From Pristimantibacillus sp052113225 (lineage in GTDB: Bacteria; Bacillota; Bacilli; Paenibacillales; Paenibacillaceae), in contig NZ_JBFRCT010000007.1 in the NCBI RefSeq assembly GCF_052113225.1, forward strand, positions 333,315 through 397,314: a stretch of DNA of 64,000 nt. The letters are read 5' to 3'. Under the pieces are notes generated by a model that was not told the DNA's origin, did not search any database, and worked only from the letters and a program-made list of their open reading frames with translations. Shown piece by piece: positions 17,415 through 26,008 of this stretch. Numbering within the stretch: the stretch's first letter is position 1; every line of letters begins with the position of its first letter. Made by a program: the position numbers and the translations under genes.

Positions 17415-18407
17415 TCAGAAAAGCGCATTGTCTTTGTCAATGCGGCGTACAATCAAGTTGGCAGATACGACGGTTACGAGTCCTACTACAGATTGCAGGA
17501 ACCCGACGGCAGCAGCAGAGTTAATATCTCCAAGCTTCGTCAAGGCACGGTAGACGTAGGTGTCGATAATATCAGTGGTCGGGAAGTTTGGCCCAACGTT
17601 ATTCGGTACAAAATAATGCAGCCCGAAGTCCCCTCTGAAAATATTGCCGAGACCAAGAATGAACAAGATGATGATAAGCGGCTTCAGAAGCGGGAGAGTA
17701 ATACGGGTCATCATCTGCGCGCGGGATGCTCCGTCTAACTTGGCGGCTTCATAATAATCAGTGCTGATCCCAGTAATACCGGCGTAATAGACAAGGGTGG
17801 AGAAGCCAACGCCTTTCCAGAGTGCAACAAGCGGCAGGATGAACAGCCATGGTGTTGTTTCCAAATACCAGTTATGCGTCTTTAGACCAAAGAAAGTAAG
17901 TACCGTATTCAGATATCCATTCTGGAAATCCAGAAAGGCGCTGCCGATATAGCCGACCAGTACCATGGAGATGAAGTAGGGAAGGAACAAGGTAGTCTGG
18001 TACACTTTTACCAGCTTTCCGCTAAGCTCATTGAGCAGCAGGGCCAGCAAGAGAGAGACGGCCATCGTGAGTAGAATATAAGTAAAGTTGTACAGCAACG
18101 TGTTGCGAATAATCCGGAAAGCATCCTGCGCCTTGAATAGAAACTCAAAGTTTTGAAGACCAACCCATTTGCTGCCGAATATCCCCTGATCATATCGGAA
18201 ATATTTGAAGGCCAGGATTAACCCGACCATGGGCATGTAAGCAATAACGAATTTGAATAAGATGCCGGGCAGAGCAAGCAAGAGCAGCTCGCGGTTTCGG
18301 CGGATATGCCAGAACTCCTTGGCAAGCCAGTTTTTTCGTTTTGGCTTCTTAAGGGTAGCAGGCGTTTCCGGGCTGCTTGGAACACCGGCAGACGGGACGT
18401 TGGACAA
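17415..18407 (-). CDS. Carbohydrate ABC transporter permease (YteP/LplB-like)
   Basis: A ~330-residue permease, six membrane segments, EAA loop KLDGASRAQMMTRITLPLL. An extra N-terminal cytoplasmic arm is typical of LplB proteins. TTG 18407 is the preferred start because GGAGGAG lies 6 bases upstream; the longer reading from ATG 18446 would translate through that Shine-Dalgarno. It is the first gene of the importer operon, downstream of the AraC regulator but separated from it by a terminator. Confidence 0.9.
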   Translation of the reverse strand: MSNVPSAGVPSSPETPATLKKPKRKNWLAKEFWHIRRNRELLLLALPGILFKFVIAYMPMVGLILAFKYFRYDQGIFGSKWVGLQNFEFLFKAQDAFRIIRNTLLYNFTYILLTMAVSLLLALLLNELSGKLVKVYQTTLFLPYFISMVLVGYIGSAFLDFQNGYLNTVLTFFGLKTHNWYLETTPWLFILPLVALWKGVGFSTLVYYAGITGISTDYYEAAKLDGASRAQMMTRITLPLLKPLIIILFILGLGNIFRGDFGLHYFVPNNVGPNFPTTDIIDTYVYRALTKLGDINSAAAVGFLQSVVGLVTVVSANLIVRRIDKDNALF

Positions 18408-18545
18408 GTGCATCTCCTCCATTCTTTGCTGAGTCCAGCATGCCATGACCGTGATTGTAAGAGATAGAGTTCAATCATTGAAAAACTGTAGAAGTGAGGT
18501 GTACTTATTGCGAATTACTGTTTATTACAGGTTTGCGGCATACAA

Positions 18546-18583
18546 AAAACCGCCTGCATCCTTGGTAGGATAGCAGGCGGTTT
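18546..18583 (-). terminator. Intrinsic terminator after the membrane AraC regulator
   Basis: On the minus strand a 10-bp AACCGCCTGC/GCAGGCGGTT stem runs into TTTTTTGTA. Confidence 0.85.
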
Positions 18584-18586
18584 GGC

Positions 18587-20896
18587 CTAAGATATTGATT
18601 TCTTAATCCGGAATTCCTTTGGCGTGCTGCCGAACTTGCTTTTGAATAGGCGGAAAAAGTAGCTTTGATTGCCGTAGCCAACCTTCTCCATGATCTCCGT
18701 GATTGTACTATCCTCCTTAAGCAGCAGCTCCTGCGCTCTGCTCAAGCGAACATCATTCAAATATTCCGTAATCGTTAATCCGCAGCTGTCTTTGAATAGC
18801 TTACCAACATAAGCGGAGCTTAATTTGACCGTTGAAGCAATGGACTGCTGATTGAGATTGTAGTCGGCGTATTTTTGCCAGATAAGTTCTTTGACGGTCT
18901 CAATAATCATCTCATTACGTTCCATACTGGAGGGTTTTGCTTCTTCACAGATGGCCGTGCAAAGAGATAAGAAAGCCATATGCAGCTCGTCGAGTGTATA
19001 GTAGTCCTGCGGCAGGAGCGGGATACGCTCGACATCCATCGAAAGGTGGGTGATCCGGTTACTCGTAATATCGGCCGCTGCATTTTTGATAATCCACGCC
19101 ATATCCGATATCGCCCTTCTCATATCCTCAAGCTGCAGCTTTGCTAGAATGTCGAATGCCCGCTCAAGCTCGCTTCCAGCATCGGTCAGCTTCCCTTTCT
19201 TGATGGCTTCCGATAACTTCTTCTCCACATCATCCGGCAGAGATTTCTGCTTGTTATCCAGATTTGTACGTATATTCAGTGCTTCTATAGTGGCTTGATA
19301 ACCCATCAGTATACTGTATTGGCTAAGCTGGTAGGACTGATAATAGCTGGAAGACAGCTGGTTAAGCTGCCCCGTGCTGTCGCTGATGCCGCAAGTAAGG
19401 GAGAGGGAATAGAAGCGGTCCAGTACTTGCTGTACATCGGTTATTAAAGGCTTAATGATCGCTGGATCAAGAGGCATTCCGGATAGGATAAAAGTAAAAT
19501 GATCCTGCTGCATGTCGATGATCTCACAGCCGAATTTCTGAGACATGATTTCTTTTGTAATATTCGTAATGGCAAAGCTATGCAGCTTCTTCATCTCTGG
19601 AGATGTTCTTCGGTCATACTCATCGTAGCGGTCAAGCCGAAGGGTACACACCATATGAGGACCGCTTGGTGCAAGCTGCAGCTCATGCTTCATTATTAAC
19701 TGACGCATATCCATCTCCGAAAGGCTCCTGCTGTCAGTCAAAAATTTACGGATATAATATTTACGCACAATCTGCTCGGAGCTGATCTCCTGCAGTTGTC
19801 CTGACAGCTGCTCATAAACATCACTCATTGCATCGAGCTCGCTGCGTGATCTTGGGGAAGGCTCCTGAATGTTCCGCATATGCGGCAGGATTCGCTTCAT
19901 CATCGTTTCAATTGGGCCATAAAGCTTATAGCTCAGCCAGATGGAAATCCCGATGGAAATAAGGATAAAAGCGCCGGTAAGCATCAAATTCCGTGTGCGC
20001 ATATCCGAGACGGCTTGCATTAATTGCTTGTAAGGCTGCATGTAAAGAATGGTCCAGTCACCAATACCACGAAGATAAGTCACCATAACCTTCTGCCCTC
20101 CGGCCTTGCCAATAACAAAACCGGATTCGCTTGGTTCCCCTGCGTTGTCATTACGAATCAATCGCCCTATATCCTCTTGATTGAAAGTCTGGGAGGAATC
20201 ACCGCTTTCGAACAATTGGCCGCTGGAGGTCTGAATCAGAATGTCCCCGGTATTCCCATTCCCGGTTCCATTCAGCTTGCTAAGACTCTCGAATACCCAG
20301 TCAGGCTTGATAAACAAAATAATCGCCGATTGATCTGGGGTAAATGGCCGGTACGTATCTGTCACAATAAAAGCAAAGGCGTCAATGCCATTGGAGTTAT
20401 TGAAGCTGAACGGGATAAGTCTGGATGCAGGCAAGCTGTCATTGGTATGCAGCAGCCACTGAAGAATGCTGTTCTTTGTCGAACCGCCATCTACGAGAAA
20501 GTCGCTGGAGGATCCGTAAAGCTCTCCTGTTGTCGCATTATAAATAGACATCGAGTGCAGGAAGGAAGAGCTTTCGAGCATGTTGTACATTTGCTGATAG
20601 CCGCGAATATAATCCATTTTGGGCAGGTTACTGCTAAACATGAGAGGGATCAAGGTATTATCCCGATAGGCGAAAGAGGATAGATGCACAATAATTTCAT
20701 TCATATAAGAAAGGTTGTATTGCGTTTGGGTCAGGACCTTTAAGTTCGCTTCCTCTTGGACATTCTTAACCGACCTCTCAAGCAAGTAGGTGTTAACGGC
20801 GGATAAGCCCGTGAGGATAAGAGCCATGGTCAGCATGATGGAGAATAGTACGCGTTTAAAATACTTCTTGGATGTAAAGTAGCCGTATGCCTTCAT
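18587..20896 (-). CDS. Membrane-bound AraC-family regulator with extracellular sensor
   Basis: A ~769-residue protein with an N-terminal membrane helix (~15-35), a ~270-residue extracellular Cache-like sensor, a second membrane helix (~300-320), a helical linker, and a C-terminal AraC double HTH (~665-767, ending GYGNQSYFFRLFKSKFG). This one-component design is common in Paenibacillus beside LplABC-type importers. It sits head-to-tail with the importer operon, separated by a terminator, so it probably activates that operon in response to an external glycan. ATG 20896 has AAAGGAG 10 bases upstream. Confidence 0.9.
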   Translation of the reverse strand: MKAYGYFTSKKYFKRVLFSIMLTMALILTGLSAVNTYLLERSVKNVQEEANLKVLTQTQYNLSYMNEIIVHLSSFAYRDNTLIPLMFSSNLPKMDYIRGYQQMYNMLESSSFLHSMSIYNATTGELYGSSSDFLVDGGSTKNSILQWLLHTNDSLPASRLIPFSFNNSNGIDAFAFIVTDTYRPFTPDQSAIILFIKPDWVFESLSKLNGTGNGNTGDILIQTSSGQLFESGDSSQTFNQEDIGRLIRNDNAGEPSESGFVIGKAGGQKVMVTYLRGIGDWTILYMQPYKQLMQAVSDMRTRNLMLTGAFILISIGISIWLSYKLYGPIETMMKRILPHMRNIQEPSPRSRSELDAMSDVYEQLSGQLQEISSEQIVRKYYIRKFLTDSRSLSEMDMRQLIMKHELQLAPSGPHMVCTLRLDRYDEYDRRTSPEMKKLHSFAITNITKEIMSQKFGCEIIDMQQDHFTFILSGMPLDPAIIKPLITDVQQVLDRFYSLSLTCGISDSTGQLNQLSSSYYQSYQLSQYSILMGYQATIEALNIRTNLDNKQKSLPDDVEKKLSEAIKKGKLTDAGSELERAFDILAKLQLEDMRRAISDMAWIIKNAAADITSNRITHLSMDVERIPLLPQDYYTLDELHMAFLSLCTAICEEAKPSSMERNEMIIETVKELIWQKYADYNLNQQSIASTVKLSSAYVGKLFKDSCGLTITEYLNDVRLSRAQELLLKEDSTITEIMEKVGYGNQSYFFRLFKSKFGSTPKEFRIKKSIS

Positions 20897-20940
20897 GAGC
20901 AACCTACTCCTTTATCAAGCATGAGGTCTATATGTATAGT

Positions 20941-20954
20941 TGTAAACGCTATCA
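20941..20954. promoter_or_regulatory. CcpA catabolite-responsive element (cre)
   Basis: TGTAAACGCTATCA matches the cre consensus TGWAANCGNTNWCA at every position. It lies in the divergent region 45 bp from the regulator start and ~150 bp from the beta-helix enzyme, so glucose repression of the sensor-regulator, and through it the importer, is likely. Confidence 0.8.
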
Positions 20955-21102
20955 ACCGCTTGCGCAAGGGTTATTTTAGCTAAAATCACCTTATAAATAG
21001 CAGATACCGGGATCGTACGCTTTTTAGCATATTGTGCAGTTTACAGTCTTTCGGAACATATGGCAGTGTGGAGCTAAACGATAATCATAAGGCGGTGCAG
21101 GA

Positions 21103-23175
21103 ATGCAGGGAATACAAGTACTCTATGTTAGTCCGTTAGCAGGTATGAGCGGTAATGGCGGTAAGGAGCAGCCTTTCCGAGGTATACGCGAAGCGCAGAT
21201 GGCCGTTAGGACGATGATCGCAAGCGGTGTGACAGGAGGAATAACCGTCATTGTCCAAGGTGGCAGCTATACCCTTGATGAACCCCTTCGCTTCGGCTGT
21301 GAGGATTCGGATGCTGAGAGCTGTCCTGTTATCTACCGCAATGCAGAAGGTGAAACACCTGAACTGGTCGGCGGGATGTTCTTAACGGAGTGGGAGCCTC
21401 ACGGGGATGGCATATGGACGGCACAAGTTCCGAATGGTGTAAGGTTTCACACCCTATATGCAGATGGGGAGCGTGTTGCGAAGGCCAGAATGCCGGCATC
21501 CGGCTATTACCATTCGCTTTCTATTGATGAAGATGGACGGGCCGGTATTGGTTATCGAGAGGGTGAGTTTCCGAAAGGGTTAGCCGCAGAGGGGATTCAA
21601 GCTTATATTTGGCCGGGCGGCGGGGAAGCGAATTGGTTTGCAGAGACGATTCCAGTTGCTGCGATTGATGACGTTGAACACAAAATTTTGTTTAAGAGAC
21701 CAAGCTGCTGGGGGATTGGAGAAGGCTCACGTTATTGTTTACAAGGATCGCTTACATTCCTGCGGGAGCCTGGTCAGTTTCATTTGGATGAAAAGGCTGG
21801 TGTACTCTACTATCGTCCAGGAAGCGGGACTCCACTTGACCAACGTGTGGTGGCGCCTTTAATGACCAGGCTGTTGGATATTCAAGGGGATAGTGAAGAG
21901 CAAAGAGTATCGGGGCTGACCATCACAGGATTAACGCTTAAATGCAGTGATTTCTACGAAGATTTCCGAATGATGAGGGATGAACCAGGTATGGATAACG
22001 CCGAGCCCGATGAGAATCGAAACGGTATGGTGTATATGCGTAATGTTCGCGGTATTGAGATTTCGCATTGTGTCATTCGGGAGTCGGGTACTTGCGGCAT
22101 ATACTTGGACCGCTGTGCGGAAGAGGTCAGGCTAGTTCGCAATCGAATTGAGCGGGTAGGCCATACTGGTATTTATGCTTCGGGATACGCTCCTGGTGAA
22201 AGTGATTTTCAGGACTGTATAGCACCCAATCAAAATAAAGGTCATCTCATTACGGATAATGTGATTACCTGCGGGGGAGAGCTCGTTGGCCATGGAAGCG
22301 GGATCGTCCTATACCAATGTGGAGATTGCGATATCGCCTATAATCAGATCTTGAATATGCCTCGGTACGGCATCTCGATGAAAGGACTGCGTTATCAGGT
22401 GATGCCCGCCAAGCTGTGGGGGACAGCGGTTACGTGGGAGAATCATGCTTCCTTCCTTTTCACTCGCAATAACCGTATTCGGTATAATGATTTGTCCAAC
22501 GTTATGACAGACAGTCAGGATGGTGGCATTATTGAATCCTGGGGCATCGGTCGCGGTAATGTCATTCACGGGAATCATTTGCATCATAGCGGCATTCATT
22601 TCTCCTTTGGCTTTGGCATTTACCTTGATGATGCCTCCAATGATGTAGAGGTTACTCACAATGTACTTGATCATTTATATCAGACGGGGGAAGGTAAGCT
22701 GTGGATGGCCATTTTCTCGAAAGGGATCGGAAACCGAATTATCAACAACTTGATCACAGATAATGAATCGGAATGTGCCATTGGCACGCAAGAGATGGTT
22801 GGTGAGAGTAATCGGGATATTGTAATTGAGTCAAACATCATATCGAACTCTGGCCATATGTACTGCCATGTGAATTGGAGCGAGGAACGGCTGGCGTTTG
22901 CGGACCGCAATTTGTACTGGCACGGCGGCGAAGCACCAATCGTATCGGGTGAACTACCTGCACCATCCATCGGGGTGAGCAAAGTCTGGGGCAGGTTGTA
23001 TGCCTGGGAGTCATGGCGGGAGCTGTTGAATGGGAAGTTTGATGCACAGACGATGATTGCACCTATTGGGTTCGTGGATGAGGCGAATAGTAATTATCAA
23101 TTAGTACCGGAGTCGCCAGCTTACAAGCTTGGGTGGGAGGATATTGATTTTTCGAAGTTTGGTCCACGGAATTAG
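21103..23175 (+). CDS. Right-handed beta-helix protein, GH141-like putative glycosidase
   Basis: A 690-residue protein without signal peptide, hence probably cytoplasmic. The N-terminal YVSPLAGMSGNGGKEQPF and IVQGGSYTL segments, followed by parallel beta-helix repeats (~270-610), match proteins classified near GH141 (fucosidase/xylanase-type) and generic pectate-lyase-like helices. A catalytic assignment cannot be made by eye. It is divergent from the membrane AraC regulator and shares the cre-containing region, so it plausibly acts on oligosaccharides brought in by the nearby importer. The gene is intact. Confidence 0.75.
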   Translation: MQGIQVLYVSPLAGMSGNGGKEQPFRGIREAQMAVRTMIASGVTGGITVIVQGGSYTLDEPLRFGCEDSDAESCPVIYRNAEGETPELVGGMFLTEWEPHGDGIWTAQVPNGVRFHTLYADGERVAKARMPASGYYHSLSIDEDGRAGIGYREGEFPKGLAAEGIQAYIWPGGGEANWFAETIPVAAIDDVEHKILFKRPSCWGIGEGSRYCLQGSLTFLREPGQFHLDEKAGVLYYRPGSGTPLDQRVVAPLMTRLLDIQGDSEEQRVSGLTITGLTLKCSDFYEDFRMMRDEPGMDNAEPDENRNGMVYMRNVRGIEISHCVIRESGTCGIYLDRCAEEVRLVRNRIERVGHTGIYASGYAPGESDFQDCIAPNQNKGHLITDNVITCGGELVGHGSGIVLYQCGDCDIAYNQILNMPRYGISMKGLRYQVMPAKLWGTAVTWENHASFLFTRNNRIRYNDLSNVMTDSQDGGIIESWGIGRGNVIHGNHLHHSGIHFSFGFGIYLDDASNDVEVTHNVLDHLYQTGEGKLWMAIFSKGIGNRIINNLITDNESECAIGTQEMVGESNRDIVIESNIISNSGHMYCHVNWSEERLAFADRNLYWHGGEAPIVSGELPAPSIGVSKVWGRLYAWESWRELLNGKFDAQTMIAPIGFVDEANSNYQLVPESPAYKLGWEDIDFSKFGPRN

Positions 23176-23209
23176 CCAGCCAGTAGGTTGTACATCTCAC
23201 CCAATCATC

Positions 23210-23400
23210 CGTACAATGGATTTTATACAGTAAAAGTAGGAACAAGAGTGATCGAAAGAGATTACATTGGATTTTATACAATAAAAAGTCCCCTTCGAGA
23301 CCATTGGCATAGCCTTGAAGAGAATTCCACTGTATAAAGTGCAACGTAGATACTTCGTTCGCTCCTTTATTCTAATTTTACTGTATGTATTCCAACGTGA
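23210..23400. repeat. Cluster of short interspersed repeats (copy cluster 2)
   Basis: Four copies of the unit also seen near 14.1-14.3 kb: 23217-23235 and 23267-23287 direct (TGGATTTTATACAGTAAAA type), and 23322-23345 and 23375-23396 inverted (ATTTTACTGTATGTATTCCA type). The direct copies followed by inverted copies make a loose palindrome of about 180 bp. No gene is visible here. Confidence 0.6.
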
Positions 23401-23417
23401 ATGAACAAAGGAATAAG

Positions 23418-23446
23418 TTGCATCTCAATGAAGCTCTTGTTATAAT
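23418..23446 (+). promoter_or_regulatory. Promoter of the hisD leader
   Basis: TTGCAT and a perfect TATAAT with a 17-bp spacer and a TG just before the -10. The predicted start near 23453 gives a 33-base 5' leader before the leader peptide. Confidence 0.75.
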
Positions 23447-23485
23447 CGTTTGTAATTATTTGGGTTGAATGAAGGGGTTTTGTAT

Positions 23486-23536
23486 ATGAACAGAAGCATA
23501 CTTAATCAACAACTTCATCATCACAAACAGCGTTAG
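23486..23536 (+). CDS. Histidine-rich leader peptide (putative attenuator peptide)
   Basis: ATG with AAGGGG 8 bases upstream opens a 16-codon frame, MNRSILNQQLHHHKQR. It contains three consecutive His codons and ends inside the first arm of a hairpin. Amino-acid codon runs placed this way are the signature of ribosome-mediated attenuation, as in enteric his operons. A hisD-family gene follows 270 bp downstream, after a terminator. The peptide itself probably has no function beyond reporting His-tRNA charging. Confidence 0.65.
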   Translation: MNRSILNQQLHHHKQR

Positions 23537-23603
23537 CACCCCTAGGATAAAAATCTAGGGAGGGCTAACGCATTTCGCGTTGGCCTCCCTGCGGCATAGG
23601 AAG
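23530..23603 (+). promoter_or_regulatory. Mutually exclusive leader hairpins (attenuator switch)
   Basis: Segment 1 GCGTTAGC (23530-23537) pairs perfectly with GCTAACGC (23564-23571), extended by CCCTAG/CTAGGG inside. The same second segment, as GGGAGGGCTAACGC (23558-23571), can instead pair with GCGTTGGCCTCCC (23577-23589). CCTGCG at 23588-23593 can pair with CGCAGG in the terminator's 5' arm. A ribosome held at the His codons would leave segment 1 free (1:2 forms, read-through); one at the stop codon would cover segment 1 (2:3 forms, termination). The geometry is seen; the switching is inferred. Confidence 0.6.
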
Positions 23604-23637
23604 TGCGCAGGACCAAGAGGTCCTGCGCGTTTTTTTG
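23604..23637 (+). terminator. Intrinsic terminator between leader peptide and hisD
   Basis: Perfect 10-bp stem GCGCAGGACC/GGTCCTGCGC, AAGA loop, then G and seven T. It stands between a promoter and the genes it would drive, so it must be regulated or leaky. Confidence 0.9.
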
Positions 23638-23666
23638 TTTTATCCATTTGAAGAGGAGTGCTGGCT

Positions 23667-23807
23667 ATGCAAAATGTAAAAGGTACCAATCATTTTTTTG
23701 GAAAAGAAAACAAGTTTTGCGGAAAAGATGAAGTGAAAATCGGCAAGGAAGCGGTTGTAACGGCGGAGGAAGCAATTGAGCAAATCAAAGGGGGAGGCAT
23801 ACAATGA
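23667..23807 (+). CDS. 46-residue protein translationally coupled to hisD
   Basis: A short frame (MQNVKGTNHFFGKENKFCG start, TAEEAIEQIKGGG near the end) has a strong GAGGAG 8 bases before its ATG, and its stop overlaps the hisD start as ATGA. This argues that it is translated and couples to hisD. The segment VVTAEEAIEQIKGGG faintly resembles the N terminus of CoA-transferase subunit A, so it might be a truncated gene. Otherwise unrecognised. Confidence 0.5.
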   Translation: MQNVKGTNHFFGKENKFCGKDEVKIGKEAVVTAEEAIEQIKGGGIQ

Positions 23808-25120
23808 GAACCCAAACCTTGATCTACGACATTCCAGAAAAGATGGAGCTGCTCCAAGCCAGGTTTCAAACCCACAAATCCTTGTTCAATAGAGATGTGC
23901 TTAATGGAGTTTTAGCGATTTTCGATGATGTGGCGAAACAAGGGGATAAGGCGATTAGAAGTTACACTATAAAATTTGACGACGTTGAATTGAATACGTT
24001 AGTTCTGGACGAGGATTATGTTAATGGTTGTATCTCTTCTCTTACACCTTCATTAAAATCTGCTATTGATCAAGCTATTCATCATGTTATGGAAGTGAAC
24101 CTCGCTATGCTTCCTCAATCTTGGGAGCGTAACATCAGACCCGGAACCCGAATTGGTGAAACCGTCCGCCCCCTAGATTCCGTTGGAATTTGGATTCCTG
24201 CGAGAAAAGGACCACTTCTCTCAACCGCGATCATGCTGGTAACAGCAGCTAAGGCTGCAGGTGTGCCTCGTATTTTTGTTGGGATGCCGCCGCACAAGGA
24301 TGGACTTGGCGACCCGGGAACCGTTGCTGCGGCCAAGCTGGCAGGTGCGAATCAATTTTTCGTCGGCAATGGGGTGGCAATTATTGCAGGCTTTGCACAG
24401 GGAACGACAACTATTCCAGAAGTAGATGGGATTTTTGGGCCGGGTCCAGGCGGTATTGCAGCGGCAATGAGTGTAGCGATGACTTTTGGGAAAAAGAGCG
24501 TGTTAGGCATCGGACCAACAGAGTGTGCGATCTTTGCAGATGAGTCGGCTGATCCACTTAGAGTAGCCCTCGATCTAATAAACGAAGGGGAGCATGGTCC
24601 CGACTCCTCCGCGCTTTTCATTACAACCTCGCCACGTTTGGCTGAACAAGTGCAGGGAAAACTTTATGCTTGTATCACTGAAGTAGAAGAAAGCCGGAGA
24701 GCAAATTTACAGCAGATTTTTGGGCCAAGTGGCAAAGGTGCTATTATTGTCGCGCCTACTTTGAATCAGGCGGCATCTTTTATTAACTGGTTTGCTCCTG
24801 AGCATTTAATGATTGTTTGCCAGCAAGAAGAGCAGCTTCTGAAGCAGATCAAACATGCCGGTNAAATTTTAATAGGTGAATATACTCCATTCTCGGCAGC
24901 TAATTATGGGATAGGTATTACGGCTGTGCTGCCAACTAATCATTTCGCGAAGGCCTTCTCTGGCGTAACTTCGAAGGAAATGGTGAAATATTCGACCATC
25001 GGGCAGCTAAATCAGGAGGCGCTACAGCACATTTATCCAATTATCAAGGAGCTTGGCTCCTATGAACAACTGCCATGCCATGTACGAGCGGCGCAAATTC
25101 GTTTATCTAATGTTAACTAG
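23804..25120 (+). CDS. hisD: Histidinol dehydrogenase-family protein (HisD homologue, non-canonical)
   Basis: A 438-residue HisD-fold NAD-dependent dehydrogenase: GIWIPARKGP near residue 128, GPTECAIFADESADP at ~238-251, EGEHGPDS at ~261, FAPEH at ~330. Catalytic Glu333 and His334, His264 and His426 (E. coli E326, H327, H262, H419) are kept. The zinc-ligand Gln259 position is Glu261, Asp360 is Asn367 and substrate-binding His367 is Ala374. Thus it may be a HisD paralogue acting on another alcohol, as HpsN does on dihydroxypropanesulfonate. Base 24863 is N (one residue unknown). A decayed SDR follows, and a His-codon leader precedes, which instead argues for histidine biosynthesis. Confidence 0.8.
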   Translation: MRTQTLIYDIPEKMELLQARFQTHKSLFNRDVLNGVLAIFDDVAKQGDKAIRSYTIKFDDVELNTLVLDEDYVNGCISSLTPSLKSAIDQAIHHVMEVNLAMLPQSWERNIRPGTRIGETVRPLDSVGIWIPARKGPLLSTAIMLVTAAKAAGVPRIFVGMPPHKDGLGDPGTVAAAKLAGANQFFVGNGVAIIAGFAQGTTTIPEVDGIFGPGPGGIAAAMSVAMTFGKKSVLGIGPTECAIFADESADPLRVALDLINEGEHGPDSSALFITTSPRLAEQVQGKLYACITEVEESRRANLQQIFGPSGKGAIIVAPTLNQAASFINWFAPEHLMIVCQQEEQLLKQIKHAGXILIGEYTPFSAANYGIGITAVLPTNHFAKAFSGVTSKEMVKYSTIGQLNQEALQHIYPIIKELGSYEQLPCHVRAAQIRLSNVN

Positions 25121-25203
25121 AAGATTGATGGGGTTGCCTGTTGAGCTGACTCGCAGGATAATGGAAATAAATTGAATAGACAAAAAGAAGGTCGAGTGTC
25201 TTA

Positions 25204-25471
25204 ATGGGACTTAAACTTAAGGGACGTGTGGCCATCGTTACTGGTGCCAGTCGTGAACGGCTGATATTCTTTTTACACAGTTGATCCTGGTCCAACGGAC
25301 AGTGGCTGGATGGATGAAAATGTTAAGTCCTATTTACTGCCAATGTTCCCAATGGGGAGAAGTGGACAGCCCGAGGATGCTGCAAGATTAATTACCTTCT
25401 TAGTGAGTGATGAAGCAGGATGGGTTACGGGACAGCGAATAGTTTCAGAGGGCGGTTTTATAAATAAGTAG
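25204..25471 (+). pseudogene. SDR oxidoreductase with large internal deletion
   Basis: The first ~17 codons read MGLKLKGRVAIVTGASR, a textbook SDR start, followed shortly by loss of frame. The last ~64 codons read as an SDR C terminus (VDPGPTDSGWMDENV, then MGRSGQPEDAARLITFLVSD and GWVTGQRIVSEGGF). The middle ~150 residues, including the catalytic Ser-Tyr-Lys, are missing. It is the gene directly after hisD and was probably cotranscribed with it. Confidence 0.85.
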
Positions 25472-25533
25472 TCCGTAGAGGCAACTGATCAGAATGAACG
25501 GCTGCCTTTTGGCAGTAGAAAGTGAGGACCAAC

Positions 25534-25962
25534 ATGGCCAACGAACCAGTGGTTTTATTAGGGAATGAAGAAGAAAGTGCCTATATAAGAAAGAGATTAA
25601 TTGAGTTTAATGCGGAACATGTGCCTGAAAATCTAAGTTCACGTTTTGAAGAAATAAATCTTACAATCAAAGATGATAGTGGCAAGGTGATTGGTGGATT
25701 ATTGTCGACTCTCTGTTGGAATTGGATTGAAGTAGAAATTCTATGGGTTGAGGAATCTCAAAGAGGGCTAGGATATGGGTCACACTTGTTACATCAAATT
25801 GAGCGCATTGCAAAAGAAAAAGGTTGTACGTTTATTAAGCTGAATACCTTCAGTTTCCAAGCTCCTGAATTTTATCAAAAGAATGCTTATATAGAAGTAG
25901 CAGTATTTAAAGATGCCCCACTCGGGAGTAACCACTATTACTTTAAGAAAGCCATCTTCTAA
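25534..25962 (+). CDS. GNAT family N-acetyltransferase
   Basis: A 142-residue acetyltransferase with the acetyl-CoA loop QRGLGYGSHLL near residue 80 and the C-terminal FYQKNAYIEVAVF strand. ATG 25534 has GTGAGGA 6 bases upstream; the earlier GTG overlaps that site. The substrate is not predictable. Similar small GNATs in Bacillus-type genomes acetylate antibiotics or polyamines. Confidence 0.85.
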   Translation: MANEPVVLLGNEEESAYIRKRLIEFNAEHVPENLSSRFEEINLTIKDDSGKVIGGLLSTLCWNWIEVEILWVEESQRGLGYGSHLLHQIERIAKEKGCTFIKLNTFSFQAPEFYQKNAYIEVAVFKDAPLGSNHYYFKKAIF

Positions 25963-26008
25963 GCCATATTTGGAATTAACGGAAGACATGAGCGAGGTAA
26001 CTTTTAAA

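Noticed and set aside
19499..20683. Plus-strand frames opposite the membrane AraC regulator
   Set aside because: Antisense to a well-supported 769-residue regulator; amino acid patterns are not protein-like.
23453..23640. T-box leader for hisD
   Set aside because: No AGGGTGG-type T-box sequence or specifier domain; the leader instead contains a translated His-rich peptide and switchable hairpins.
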